64,000 nt of DNA from Nocardioides luteus (GCF_015752315.1 NZ_JADOVJ010000001.1:2100501-2164500); one strand, 5' to 3'. Positions 50,441 through 59,116 are shown, numbered from the stretch's first letter. The notes: generated from the sequence alone by a model not told the origin. Made by a program: numbers and translations.

Positions 50441-51340
50441 ATGAACACGACTTCTCCTTCGCAACCGGCCTTCGCCGACAAGCGCGCGCTGGTCCTCAGC
50501 GGCGGCGGATCGGCAGGCAACGCCTGGCTGATCGGCGTCCTCGCCGGACTGCTCGACGGCGGCTTGGACGTGACCGGGGCCGATCTGGTCATCGGCACCT
50601 CCGCCGGCGCGACCGCCGCGGCCCAGCTCGGCGGGGCGAGCCCCGCCGACCTGCTGGCCGCCATCCTCTCGGCGCCGACTCCCCAGGCCGGGCCAGGACA
50701 CCGCGGCCCCATCTCCTGGGCCCACCTCGAGCGGACCGACGCCATCATCGCGGCATCGGCCGACCTGCCCGACATGCGCCGCCGGATCGGCGCGGACGCG
50801 ATCGAGATCGCCGAGGCCGCGGGCGCGGCCGGGCGGGATCGCTGGCGAGAGACCGTCGCGGCCCGGCTGCCGAGCCCGCACTGGCCGGCGGGCAGGACCC
50901 TCCTCACCGTGGTGGACGCCGACACCGGTGAGCCCGTCGAGCTCGACCGCGACAGCGGCGTCGACCTGGTCGACGCGGTCGCCGCCAGCTGCGCGGGCGG
51001 CCCGGCGTACGCGATCGGCGGCCGCCGCTACATCGACGGTGGCTACCGGCGCTCGAGCGAGAACGCCGACCTGGCGGTGGGGCACGGGCGGGTCCTCGTG
51101 CTCTCGCCGCTGGGCGGCCGGACCCGGCATCCGGCCGGCTGGCGCAGCGATCTCTCCGCGCAGGTCGACGAGCTGCGCGCGAGCGGCAGCAGGGTGGAGA
51201 CGATCCTCCCCGACGCCGGCTCGCGCGAGGCGTTCGGCGACAACATGATGAACCCGGCGACCCGGCCGCCCGCGGCTCGGGCGGGGCATCGCCAGGGTCT
51301 GTCCCTCGCCGAGGAGTTCGCCGGGTTCTGGGGGCGATGA
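50441..51340 (+). CDS. Patatin-like phospholipase 1
   Basis: A 299-aa patatin-fold hydrolase. The oxyanion loop is LSGGGSAGNAW (19-29), the nucleophile is in GTSAG (about 52-56) and the catalytic Asp in DGGY (about 199-202). No signal peptide is visible, so it probably acts on internal lipids. ATG 50441 follows GAAAGGCG. It may be preceded by a short leader ORF on the same transcript. It is only distantly similar to patatin-like protein 2 of this window. Confidence 0.88.
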   Translation: MNTTSPSQPAFADKRALVLSGGGSAGNAWLIGVLAGLLDGGLDVTGADLVIGTSAGATAAAQLGGASPADLLAAILSAPTPQAGPGHRGPISWAHLERTDAIIAASADLPDMRRRIGADAIEIAEAAGAAGRDRWRETVAARLPSPHWPAGRTLLTVVDADTGEPVELDRDSGVDLVDAVAASCAGGPAYAIGGRRYIDGGYRRSSENADLAVGHGRVLVLSPLGGRTRHPAGWRSDLSAQVDELRASGSRVETILPDAGSREAFGDNMMNPATRPPAARAGHRQGLSLAEEFAGFWGR

Positions 51341-51357
51341 CGGCAGCCGCGGCGTAC

Positions 51358-51383
51358 GTTCTTCCCGGGTAGTTCTTCCCGGG
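51358..51383. repeat. Tandem 12-bp repeat GTTCTTCCCGGG
   Basis: The 12-mer occurs at 51358-51369 and 51372-51383, two bases apart, in the 123-bp gap between the patatin and YciI genes. It may be a binding site or a chance duplication; nothing else stands out in this gap. Confidence 0.4.
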
Positions 51384-51463
51384 GAGCTGTCGAAAGCGGC
51401 TGGACCCGTTCGTGGAGCGAGTGAGGGTGGCGACGAGCGCTGCCCGAAGACAGGAGGTTGCCG

Positions 51464-51811
51464 ATGACCAAGTATCTGATCTCGTTCCGCGACGAGGCGG
51501 TCGACCACCGCGACGAGGACGTGGCCGACATCGCCGAAGCGTCCTCCGAGATGACGCGCGAGGCCGTGGCGGCCGGCGTGTTCGTCTTCGGCGGTGGGAT
51601 CAAGGGCGGTCTCGAGGACGCCTGGACGGTCGACGAGGCCGGCGTGGTCACCGACGGTCCCTACCCGGAGAGCAAGGAGCACCTCGGCGGCTTCATCATC
51701 GTCGACGTGGACACCCTCGAGGATGCGCTGATGTGGGCCGGGAAGTGCGCCGCGGCATGCCGAGCCACCATGCAGGTCCGCGAGCTGCTCTCGGGGGCGG
51801 AAGCGCGTTGA
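51464..51811 (+). CDS. YciI/DGPF-domain protein
   Basis: A 115-aa ferredoxin-fold protein of the YciI-like family. The DGPYPESKEHLGGFIIVDVD segment is the DGPF-type signature (Asp-Gly-Pro, then the conserved Glu and Gly-Gly-Phe). These small proteins are often found with extracytoplasmic sigma factors or oxidoreductases; the biochemical role is not established. ATG 51464 follows AGGAGG. The last bases overlap the TTG start of the next gene. Confidence 0.87.
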   Translation: MTKYLISFRDEAVDHRDEDVADIAEASSEMTREAVAAGVFVFGGGIKGGLEDAWTVDEAGVVTDGPYPESKEHLGGFIIVDVDTLEDALMWAGKCAAACRATMQVRELLSGAEAR

Positions 51812-52992
51812 CCACGACCGGGGTCGTCGGTGGCGGGATCGTCGGGCTGGCGGTGGCGCGGGAGATCCTGCGCCGCCGCCCTGCCGAGACGGTGATCGTC
51901 CTCGAGAAGGAGAGCACGCTCGGCGCCCATCAGACCGGCCACAACTCCGGGGTCGTCCACGCCGGCATCTACTACCGGCCCGGCAGCCTCAAGGCCCGGC
52001 TCTGCACCCGCGGCCGCGACCTGCTCAAGGAGTTCGCGGCCGAGCACCGGATCCCGCTCGAGGAGTGCGGCAAGCTGGTCGTCGCGGTGGCGGAATCCGA
52101 GATGGGCCGCTTCGACACGCTGGAGAAGACGGCCACCGAGAACGGCGTGCCGGGGCTGAGACGGGTCGGCCCCGAGGAGATGAAGGAGATCGAGCCGTAC
52201 GCCGCGGGGCTGGCCGCCCTGCACTCGCCACGGACCGCGATCACCGACTACGTCGCCGTCACCGAGGCCCTCGGCCGCAGCATCACCGAGGCCGGGGGAG
52301 AGGTACGCCTCGGCGAGGAGGTCACCGGCATCCACCGCGTCCCCGGCGGCATCGAGGTGGCGACTCCCACCGGCCGGACCCGGGTCGACCACCTGGTCGC
52401 CTGCGGCGGCCTGGAGTCCGACCGGCTCGGCGAGCTGACCGGCGGGCCGAAGGCGCCCCGGATCATCCCGTTCCGCGGTGAGTACATGCAGGTCAGCAGG
52501 GCGAAGCAGGATCTCGTCCGCGGCATGGTCTATCCCGTCCCCGACCCGCGCTACCCGTTCCTCGGCGTGCACTTCACCCGCCGGGTGGGTGGTGGCCTCG
52601 AGGTCGGACCCAACGCCTTCCTGGCGCTCAGCCGCCGGCGCTACGGCCGGACGTCGCTGACACCGCGCGACCTCGTCGACACGCTGGCGTGGCCCGGGTT
52701 CTGGCGGTTCGCCGCCGAGCACTGGCGCACCGGGTTCACAGAGCTTCGCGGCGTACTGTCGAAGCAGGCCTACATGCGTGAGGCCCAGCGCTACGTGCCC
52801 GAGATCGGCGCCGCCGACGTCGAGCGCGCGGGCCTGGGGCTACGGGCCCAGGCCGTCGAGCGCGACGGCTCGCTCGTCGACGACTTCGTCATCCACCACT
52901 CCGACGGCATCACGTCCGTGCGCAACGCGCCGAGCCCGGCCGCGACCTCCAGCCTCGCCATCGCCGAGTACGTGGTGGACCGGATGTCCTAG
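51808..52992 (+). CDS. lhgO: L-2-hydroxyglutarate oxidase-like FAD enzyme (LhgO type)
   Basis: A 394-aa flavoprotein. The start is TTG 51808, overlapping the YciI stop (TTGA). The N-terminal GVVGGGIVGLAVAREIL is the FAD motif; HQTGHNSGVVHAGIYYRPGSLKARLC is diagnostic of the LhgO/YgaF group, which oxidises L-2-hydroxyglutarate to 2-oxoglutarate at the membrane. PDPRYPFLGVHFTRR and the C-terminal SPAATSSLAIAEYV also match. The function is well supported by family; the electron acceptor here is unknown. Confidence 0.9.
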   Translation: MTTTGVVGGGIVGLAVAREILRRRPAETVIVLEKESTLGAHQTGHNSGVVHAGIYYRPGSLKARLCTRGRDLLKEFAAEHRIPLEECGKLVVAVAESEMGRFDTLEKTATENGVPGLRRVGPEEMKEIEPYAAGLAALHSPRTAITDYVAVTEALGRSITEAGGEVRLGEEVTGIHRVPGGIEVATPTGRTRVDHLVACGGLESDRLGELTGGPKAPRIIPFRGEYMQVSRAKQDLVRGMVYPVPDPRYPFLGVHFTRRVGGGLEVGPNAFLALSRRRYGRTSLTPRDLVDTLAWPGFWRFAAEHWRTGFTELRGVLSKQAYMREAQRYVPEIGAADVERAGLGLRAQAVERDGSLVDDFVIHHSDGITSVRNAPSPAATSSLAIAEYVVDRMS

Positions 52993-52998
52993 CGGGAC

Positions 52999-53613
52999 TC
53001 AGTCGACCTGCTCGCCGGCGGGCCAGTCGGCCGGGTAGTCCTGGGCCACGCGGTCGTGCTCCTTGGTGAGCTTCTTGCGGGCCTTGGCGGAGATGCGGTC
53101 GCCGAAGACGGTGCCGTTGGTGTGGTCGGTCTCGTGCTGGAGGCAGCGGGCGAGCAGGCCGTTGCCCTCGAAGTGGACCGGCTGCCCGTCGAGGCCGAGG
53201 CCGTCGACGGCGGCCCAGTCGGGGCGGCCGCAGTCGACGAAGGCGCCGGGGAAGGACAGGCAGCCCTCCAGGTCGACGTCGAGGTGGCGGTCGTCGCCCT
53301 CGGGCAGGGTGAGCACCGGGTTGCAGACGACGCCGACGGTGCGCCGGCCGGTGGCGTCGGGGCAGTCGAAGACGAAGATGGCGACGTCCTCGCCGATCTG
53401 GTCGGCGGCCAGGCCCACGCCCTCGGCGGCGTACATCGTCGCGACCATGTCGGCGGCCAGCTCGGTGAGCGCGGCGTCGAAGACCTCGACCTGCTTCTTC
53501 GGCCGGTGCATGACCGGGGTGCCCCAGCGGGTGATCGGCCGCACCCTCCCACCCTCGGGCAGGGCGCCGTGGGGCGCGAGCGGGGCAGCGGATTCGAGCG
53601 AGGAGTCGGCCAT
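52999..53613 (-). CDS. def: Peptide deformylase
   Basis: Removes the formyl group from the first Met of new proteins. It has 204 aa. All three metal-site motifs are present: GVGLAADQIG (about 66-75), EGCLSFPG with Cys ligand (about 116-123), and QHETDHTNG with two His ligands and catalytic Glu (about 159-167). An N-terminal extension of about 25 residues is usual in actinobacteria. TAGGGT at 53625-53620 lies six bases before the ATG, as for a leaderless transcript. Confidence 0.95.
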   Translation of the reverse strand: MADSSLESAAPLAPHGALPEGGRVRPITRWGTPVMHRPKKQVEVFDAALTELAADMVATMYAAEGVGLAADQIGEDVAIFVFDCPDATGRRTVGVVCNPVLTLPEGDDRHLDVDLEGCLSFPGAFVDCGRPDWAAVDGLGLDGQPVHFEGNGLLARCLQHETDHTNGTVFGDRISAKARKKLTKEHDRVAQDYPADWPAGEQVD

Positions 53614-53682
53614 GTGCCAACCCTATAAAGAAGCGCTGGATGGTTTGTTACCGCCATCACCACGGCCAAGTGTAGACCGCGT

Positions 53683-53701
53683 TGTAACTCCCAGTTACAG
53701 T
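53683..53701 (+). promoter_or_regulatory. Operator-like inverted repeat over the acyl-CoA dehydrogenase promoter
   Basis: TGTAACT-CCC-AGTTACA (53683-53699) overlaps TACAGT (53696-53701), a -10 hexamer seven bases before ATG 53709. A regulator of the TetR type bound there would occlude the promoter. The regulator is not in the window with certainty. Confidence 0.55.
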
Positions 53702-53708
53702 TCTACCC

Positions 53709-55073
53709 ATGAGTATCCTCCAAGGCCTACGTGGCGGGCTCGCGAACGGCGTCCCGTCCGGCGAGTCGCGTGATCCGATCGGATTCGCCGTGGCCGGTCT
53801 GCGCAAGCTCTCGCAGAGCCCCGCGCTCGACCGGCTCGGCGTCCGCAAGCAGACCGAGCAGGTCGTCTTCACGGTGACCCGCAGCGGGTTCAAGACGATG
53901 GCGGCGACCAGCCGCGCGTTCAAGAAGAAGGGCAAGCAGGGCGCCCCGGGCGTACGCGTGCCCAACGCCATCCCCCACGGCGTCTTCGACCTGACCCCGA
54001 GCGAGGACGAGCAGATGCTCGTCGACGTCGTCACCGAGTTCGCCGCCGAGGTCGTACGTCCCGCGGCGGCCGAGGCCGACGAGGCCTGCGCCGCGCCCGA
54101 CGACCTGCTCAAGTCCAGCCTGGAGATCGGGCTGCCGATCCTGGGTGTCCCCGAGGAGCTCGGTGGCATCTCCGAGACCCGCTCGGCCGTGGCCGGCACC
54201 CTGGTCGCCGAGGCCCTCGCCAAGGGCGACCTCGGTCTGGCCGTCGCGGCGCTCGCCCCCGGCTCGGTCGCGACCGCGCTCGGCCTGTGGGGCACCGACG
54301 AGCAGCAGCAGACCTACCTGCCCGCGTTCACCGAGGGCAACGTGCCCGCGGCCGCGTTCGCGCTCAACGAGGACAAGGTCCTCTTCGACGTGCTCTCGCC
54401 GTCGACGACCGCCACGAAGACAGCCGACGGTTACACGATCACCGGCGCCAAGTCGCTCGTCGCCCGCGGCGCCGAGGCCGAGCTCTTCGTGGTCGGCGCC
54501 TCGCTCGACGGCAAGCCGGTGCTGTTCCTCGTCGAGTCCTCGACCCCGGGGCTGAGCATCGAGTCCGAGCCCGCGATGGGCGTACGCGCCGCCTCGCTGA
54601 CCAAGCTGACCCTGACCGACGTGAAGGTCCCCGCGACCGCCGTCCTCGGCGAGACCGACGGCTCGACCTACACCGAGGCCGTGCGGCTCTCCCGCCTCGC
54701 CTGGTGCGCGCTGTCCATCGGCGTCGGCCAGGCCGTCCTCGACTACGTGACGCCCTACGTCAAGGAGCGCGAGGCCTTCGGCGAGCCGATCGCCCACCGC
54801 CAGTCGGTCGCGTTCATGGTCGCCAACATCGCCATCGAGCTGCAGGCGATGCGCCTGGTGACCTACAAGGCCGCCAGCCGGGTGGCGCAGGGCATCGACG
54901 CGACCCGCGAGATCGCGCTCGCTCGCAAGCTGTGTGCCGACAAGGGCATGCAGATCGGCCTCGACGGCGTCCAGCTGCTCGGTGGCCACGGCTTCGTCAA
55001 GGAGCACCCGGTGGAGCGGTGGTACCGCGACCTGCGTGCGATCGGGATCATGGAAGGCACGGTGCTGGTCTGA
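53709..55073 (+). CDS. Acyl-CoA dehydrogenase, first of a pair
   Basis: A 454-aa FAD enzyme of the acyl-CoA dehydrogenase family. An N-terminal extension of about 90 residues precedes the helical domain (TPSEDEQMLVDVVTEFAAEVVRPAA), then the beta domain, then the C-terminal RWYRDLRAIGIMEGT. The chain ends four residues after that catalytic-Glu segment, shorter than usual. It overlaps the second dehydrogenase by one base (TGATG). The two may form a heteromer, as known for some actinobacterial paired FadE proteins; the substrate is unknown. Confidence 0.9.
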   Translation: MSILQGLRGGLANGVPSGESRDPIGFAVAGLRKLSQSPALDRLGVRKQTEQVVFTVTRSGFKTMAATSRAFKKKGKQGAPGVRVPNAIPHGVFDLTPSEDEQMLVDVVTEFAAEVVRPAAAEADEACAAPDDLLKSSLEIGLPILGVPEELGGISETRSAVAGTLVAEALAKGDLGLAVAALAPGSVATALGLWGTDEQQQTYLPAFTEGNVPAAAFALNEDKVLFDVLSPSTTATKTADGYTITGAKSLVARGAEAELFVVGASLDGKPVLFLVESSTPGLSIESEPAMGVRAASLTKLTLTDVKVPATAVLGETDGSTYTEAVRLSRLAWCALSIGVGQAVLDYVTPYVKEREAFGEPIAHRQSVAFMVANIAIELQAMRLVTYKAASRVAQGIDATREIALARKLCADKGMQIGLDGVQLLGGHGFVKEHPVERWYRDLRAIGIMEGTVLV

Positions 55074-56287
55074 TGGCCATCAATCTGGAGGACCCCAAGA
55101 AGCTCAAGCCGCTGCGCGAGCAGATCCACCAGGTCGCGATGAACATGCTGCGACCGATCTCGCGCAAGTACGACAAGGCCGAGCACGAGTACCCGACCGA
55201 GCTCGACATGCTCGCCGCCATGGCCGACGGCCTGGCCGAGTCCGGGCAGGGGGAGGGCGCGGGCGCCACCGGCGTACGCCGCGACTCCAAGCCCGACGAC
55301 GGCAAGGTCAAGAACGGTGCCAACATGTCCTCGGTCATCTCCGTCTCGGAGATGTGCTGGGGCGATGTCGGGCTCACCCTCGCGATGCCGCGCCAGGGGC
55401 TGGGCAACTCGGCCATCGCCTCGGTCGCCAACGACGAGCAGCACGAGCGCTTCGACGGCGTCTGGGCCGCGATGGCGATCACCGAGCCCGGCACCGGTTC
55501 GGACTCCGCGAACATCAAGACCACCGCCACGCTCGACGGTGACCACTACGTGCTCAACGGCGAGAAGATCTTCGTCACCTCCGGTGACCGCTCCGACGCG
55601 GTCGTGGTGTGGGCGACGCTCGACAAGGAGCTCGGCAAGGCGGCGATCAAGTCGTTCGTGGTCGAGAAGGGCACGCCGGGGATGAAGGTCGAGCGTCTCG
55701 AGCACAAGCTCGGGATCAAGGCCTCCGACACCGCCACGATCACCTTCACCGACTGCCGGGTGCCTGCCGAGAACCTCCTCGGGAGCCCCGAGATCAACGT
55801 CAAGGAGGGCTTCGCCGGCGCGATGGCCACCTTCGACAACACCCGGCCGCTGGTGGCCTCGATGGCGGTCGGCTGTGCCCGCGCGGCGCTCGACTACACC
55901 CGCGACCTGCTGGAGAAGGCAGGCGTCGAGATCGACTACGACCGCCCGGCCCACCTGCAGTCGGCGGCCGCGGCGAAGTTCATCCAGCTCGAGTCGGACT
56001 ACGAGGGGGCGTACCTCCTCATGCTCCAGGCCGCCTGGATGGCCGACAACCGCCAGCCCAACTCCAAGGAAGCCTCCATGGCGAAGGCCAAGGCCGGCCG
56101 GATGGGTTCGGACGTGACCCTGTCCTGCGTCGAGCTGGCCGGCACCATCGGCTACTCCGAGGGTGAGCTGCTGGAGAAGTGGGCCCGTGACTCCAAGATC
56201 CTCGACATCTTCGAGGGCACCCAGCAGATCCAGCAGCTGATCGTGGCGCGACGGGTCCTCGGGCTCTCGTCGGCGGAGCTCAAGTAG
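55073..56287 (+). CDS. Acyl-CoA dehydrogenase, second of a pair
   Basis: A 404-aa dehydrogenase starting at ATG 55073 inside the stop of the first. Motifs: MAITEPGTGSDSANIKTTA (FAD-contact region), RDSKILDIFEGTQQIQQLIVARRVLG (catalytic Glu and C-terminal helix). An unusual charged insertion (ESGQGEGAGATGVRRDSKPDDGK) lies at about 60-82. Both members keep the RD...EGT segment. The coupling suggests one complex for beta-oxidation of a specific acyl-CoA. Confidence 0.9.
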   Translation: MAINLEDPKKLKPLREQIHQVAMNMLRPISRKYDKAEHEYPTELDMLAAMADGLAESGQGEGAGATGVRRDSKPDDGKVKNGANMSSVISVSEMCWGDVGLTLAMPRQGLGNSAIASVANDEQHERFDGVWAAMAITEPGTGSDSANIKTTATLDGDHYVLNGEKIFVTSGDRSDAVVVWATLDKELGKAAIKSFVVEKGTPGMKVERLEHKLGIKASDTATITFTDCRVPAENLLGSPEINVKEGFAGAMATFDNTRPLVASMAVGCARAALDYTRDLLEKAGVEIDYDRPAHLQSAAAAKFIQLESDYEGAYLLMLQAAWMADNRQPNSKEASMAKAKAGRMGSDVTLSCVELAGTIGYSEGELLEKWARDSKILDIFEGTQQIQQLIVARRVLGLSSAELK

Positions 56288-56306
56288 GTCAGTAGGGTTC
56301 GGCGCC

Positions 56307-56843
56307 ATGAGCGTTCTTGTGGTGTCGGCGACCAGGGCCGAGGCGGCCCATGTTCCTTCCGGTCTCAAGGTGGTGATCACCGGGATGGGGAAGGTGGCGT
56401 CCGCCTCGGCCGTCTCGCGTGTGCTGGCGGCCGACAAGACCATCCGGCAGGTCGTCAACATCGGCTCCTGCGGGGCGCTGCGCGACGACCACACCGGGAT
56501 CTACGAGGTCGGGACCGTGCTCAACCACGACTTCTCCTCCGCCGCCATCCGGGCGCTGGGTCACCCGGTGGAGGACGCGCTGACGGTCGGGAAGTCGGAG
56601 ATCGTCTGCGCCACCGGTGACCTGTTCGTCACCGACACCGCCGTACGCGCCGAGCTCGCCCGGCGGGCCCACCTGGTCGACATGGAAGCCTTCGCGGTCG
56701 CGTGGGCCTCCCGGGAGGCCGGCGTCCCGGCGCGTGTCGTCAAGCACGTCTCGGACAACGCCGACGAGTCCGCCCTCGACTGGGCCAAGGTCGTCGACCG
56801 CTCGGCCCGCGACCTCGGAGCCTGGCTCGCCGCGAACGTGTGA
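56307..56843 (+). CDS. Short nucleosidase (MTA/SAH nucleosidase-like)
   Basis: A 178-aa phosphorylase-superfamily protein, shorter than MtnN (about 230 aa). NIGSCGAL (about 51-58) is the GxxGxL strand, VDMEAFAVAWA (about 123-133) the ribose-binding Met-Glu segment, and KHVSDNADES the loop with the catalytic Asp. The order and length fit the compact nucleosidase group of actinobacteria. The substrate may be 5'-methylthioadenosine or a purine nucleoside. TAGGGT lies eight bases before the ATG. Confidence 0.85.
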   Translation: MSVLVVSATRAEAAHVPSGLKVVITGMGKVASASAVSRVLAADKTIRQVVNIGSCGALRDDHTGIYEVGTVLNHDFSSAAIRALGHPVEDALTVGKSEIVCATGDLFVTDTAVRAELARRAHLVDMEAFAVAWASREAGVPARVVKHVSDNADESALDWAKVVDRSARDLGAWLAANV

Positions 56844-56854
56844 CGTGCGCCCCT

Positions 56855-56888
56855 GTCCCGGCGTGTCGGAGCGACCCGATGCCGGGAC
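56855..56888. terminator. Hairpin after the nucleosidase gene
   Basis: GTCCCGGC (56855-56862) pairs with GCCGGGAC (56881-56888); an inner TCGG/CCGA pair lengthens the stem. It lies between the nucleosidase stop and the next gene on the same strand, without a T-tract. Confidence 0.5.
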
Positions 56889-56917
56889 CTACTCATCGGT
56901 AGCACCACAATCCAGGT

Positions 56918-57847
56918 GTGGACGCGATGCAATCGGGAGTGGTGGAGCTGCTGCGCTCCCGCCTCGGCGGGAACGGTCGGAACAAGAGTGACGGGGCGAC
57001 GCTCGCCCTCGTGATCGAGGGCGGCGGCATGCGCGGGATGCTGTCGGCGACGATGGCCTCGGTGCTCGCCGACCACGGCCTCGTGGATGCGGTCGACCTG
57101 GTGGTCGGCACCTCCGCCGGCGCGGCCAACGCGACCGCGGTCGCGGCGGGGACGATCGGTGCCTTCAGCGAGTCGTACGCCTCGGTGTTCGCCTCGCCCG
57201 AGTACATCGGTGCCGGGCGGATGCTGCGGCGCAAGTCGATGGTGGACACCCGGGGGATCACCACCCGGTCCTCGGAGCTGTTCGAGTGGTCGCTGGCGCT
57301 GCGCGACGGCGCACCCCGGCTGGCGGCGGTCGCCACCGACGTGGTCACCGCGAAGGCCGTCCCGCTCACCGACTTCGCCGACGCCACCGACCTCGCCGAC
57401 TCGGTGATCGCCTCCAGCCAGCTGCCCCTGGCCGGCGGCCTCCCGGTGACCGTACGCGGCCGCCGCTGGCTCGACGGCGGGCTGATCGAAGCGGTGCCGG
57501 TCGCCTCGGCGGCGGCGCTCGGGGCGACGCACGCCATCGTGCTGGTGACCCGCCCGTTCGGGACGGCGCCCAGCTACGGTCCGGCCGACCGGGTGATCGA
57601 GCGCTACCTGCGCCGGGTGAACCCCGAGCTCGGCGACCTCTACCGCAGCCGGCCGGACCGCTACCGCAGCACGGTCGCGGAGATGCGGGCCGGCAGCTAC
57701 GCCGGCGTGCACACGCTGACCTTCGCACCCGGCGCGGACGACCCGATCCCGGGTCGCACCGAGACCCACGTCGACCTGTTGCGGGCCGCCCGTGACGCCG
57801 CCGTCGCCACCGCGACCAGGAGGCTCGCCGAGGCGGATCTGGTCTGA
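56918..57847 (+). CDS. Patatin-like phospholipase 2
   Basis: A 309-aa patatin-fold hydrolase from GTG 56918. The oxyanion loop is IEGGGMRGM (about 33-41), the nucleophile in VVGTSAGA (about 62-69), and the Asp in WLDGGLIEAVPV (about 186-197). LVTRP and the C-terminal extension resemble the YjjU-like subgroup. No signal peptide is seen. It converges on galK, with a hairpin-rich gap between. Confidence 0.9.
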   Translation: MDAMQSGVVELLRSRLGGNGRNKSDGATLALVIEGGGMRGMLSATMASVLADHGLVDAVDLVVGTSAGAANATAVAAGTIGAFSESYASVFASPEYIGAGRMLRRKSMVDTRGITTRSSELFEWSLALRDGAPRLAAVATDVVTAKAVPLTDFADATDLADSVIASSQLPLAGGLPVTVRGRRWLDGGLIEAVPVASAAALGATHAIVLVTRPFGTAPSYGPADRVIERYLRRVNPELGDLYRSRPDRYRSTVAEMRAGSYAGVHTLTFAPGADDPIPGRTETHVDLLRAARDAAVATATRRLAEADLV

Positions 57848-57868
57848 GCCGGCGGGCCGGGCGGCATG

Positions 57869-57926
57869 CTGACCGAGGTAGCTCGGTCAGCGGCCACTGA
57901 CCTCGTGGAACTCCACGAAGTCAGTG
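57869..57926. terminator. Two hairpins between convergent patatin 2 and galK
   Basis: CTGACCGAG/CTCGGTCAG (57869-57877 with 57882-57890, loop GTAG) and a 14-bp stem with one mismatch (57895-57908 with 57913-57926, loop AACT). The first arm region also has a distant complement, GGTAGCTCGGT with ACCGAGCTACC further right, so alternative folds exist. The pair likely ends both transcripts. Confidence 0.75.
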
Positions 57927-57945
57927 TCAGCTCACCGAGCTACCC

Positions 57946-57960
57946 TTCGACAGGCTCAGG
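57946..57960. repeat. Dispersed intergenic repeat fragment (CTTCGACAGGCTCAGG type)
   Basis: The sequence CTTCGACAGGCTCAGG near 57945-57960 is a short motif I know as a frequent intergenic repeat in actinobacteria and other high-GC bacteria. Here its end provides the galK stop codon (TGA on the minus strand, 57956-57958). Confidence 0.5.
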
Positions 57961-59116
57961 ACATCGCCTCGGTGAACATCGCGCCCGCCGACGGGCTGGC
58001 GATCAGGTGCCCCGGGGCGCCGTAGCCGGCCTCGGCGAAGGCCTTGTCGATGGCCGCGCTGACGGTCTCGACGGCGGCGGCGGGGAGGATCGAGACGATC
58101 GAGCCGCCGAACCCGCCGCCGGTCATCCGGGCACCGTCGACACCGGCGCCGACCGCGGTCTCGACGGCGAGGTCGAGCTCGGGCACCGAGATCTCGAAGT
58201 CGTCGCGCATCGAGGCGTGGGAGGCGGCGAAGAGCTCACCGATCGCGGTCCACTCGCCCGCGCCCAGGGCGGCCACCGTCGGCTCGACCCGGGCGATCTC
58301 GGTGACGATGTGGCGGGCCCGGCGGCGTACGACGTCGTCGCCGAGGGTCTCGACCTGCGCCAGGGTGGCCTCGCGCAGCGAGCGCAGCCCGAGGTCGGCG
58401 GCGGCCTTCTCGCACTGGGCGCGCCGGGAGGCGTAGCCGCCGTCGGTGAGCTGGTGCTTGACCCGGGTGTCGGTGACCAGGATCGTGCGCTCACCGAGGG
58501 CCAGCGGGACGCTGCGGTGCTCGCCGGACTCGAAGTCGATCAGCAGCGCGCCACCGGCCTCGGCGAAGACCGCGACCGACTGGTCCATCCCGCCGGTCGG
58601 CGCGTTGGCGACCTCGGTCTCGGCCCGGATCCCAGCGGCGACGACAGCCCGCTGCAGCTCCTCGTCGAGCTGCCGGCCGGCGACACCGAGCGCCGCCATC
58701 GCGGTGGCGCACTCGACCGACGCCGAGGAGGACAGGCCCGCGCCGAGCGGGACCGACGACTCCAGGTGCATGTCCAGGCCACCGGTCACGAGGCCGGCCT
58801 CGCGCAGGGTCCACAGCACCCCCGCGACGTACGCGGCCCAGCCCTCGATCTCCGGCCCGAGCTCGTCGATGTGGCCGGTGAACGGCTCCGGCTCCTGGGC
58901 CGAGGCGATCCGGATGACGCCGTCGGTGCGGGGCGCGGCCGCGGCGTAGGTGGCGTGGGGGAGCGCCACCGGGAGCACCAGACCGGCGTTGTAGTCGGTG
59001 TGCTCGCCGATCAGGTTGACCCGTCCCGGCGCCCTCCCCACCACGGTCGCCTCGGTGCCGAAGGAGGTCTGCAGCGCCTCGGTCGCGCGGGTGGTGAGAT
59101 CGGTCGGTTCGAGCAT
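57956..59116 (-). CDS. galK: Galactokinase
   Basis: GHMP kinase that phosphorylates galactose at C1. It has 386 aa. GRAPGRVNLIGEHTDYNAGLVLPVAL is the galactokinase signature, GGLDMHLESSVPLGAGLSSSASVE the ATP-binding motif, and RMTGGGFGGSIVSIL the third GHMP motif. ATG 59114-59116 fits the family. No galT or galE is next to it in this window. The stop lies within an intergenic repeat, so the last residues may vary between strains. Confidence 0.95.
   Translation of the reverse strand: MLEPTDLTTRATEALQTSFGTEATVVGRAPGRVNLIGEHTDYNAGLVLPVALPHATYAAAAPRTDGVIRIASAQEPEPFTGHIDELGPEIEGWAAYVAGVLWTLREAGLVTGGLDMHLESSVPLGAGLSSSASVECATAMAALGVAGRQLDEELQRAVVAAGIRAETEVANAPTGGMDQSVAVFAEAGGALLIDFESGEHRSVPLALGERTILVTDTRVKHQLTDGGYASRRAQCEKAAADLGLRSLREATLAQVETLGDDVVRRRARHIVTEIARVEPTVAALGAGEWTAIGELFAASHASMRDDFEISVPELDLAVETAVGAGVDGARMTGGGFGGSIVSILPAAAVETVSAAIDKAFAEAGYGAPGHLIASPSAGAMFTEAMS

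Noticed and set aside
56307..56843. A second effector-type PNP gene like that in the cassette
   Set aside because: It is short, lacks the C-terminal extension and the NLR-type signature, and matches the compact housekeeping nucleosidase group.
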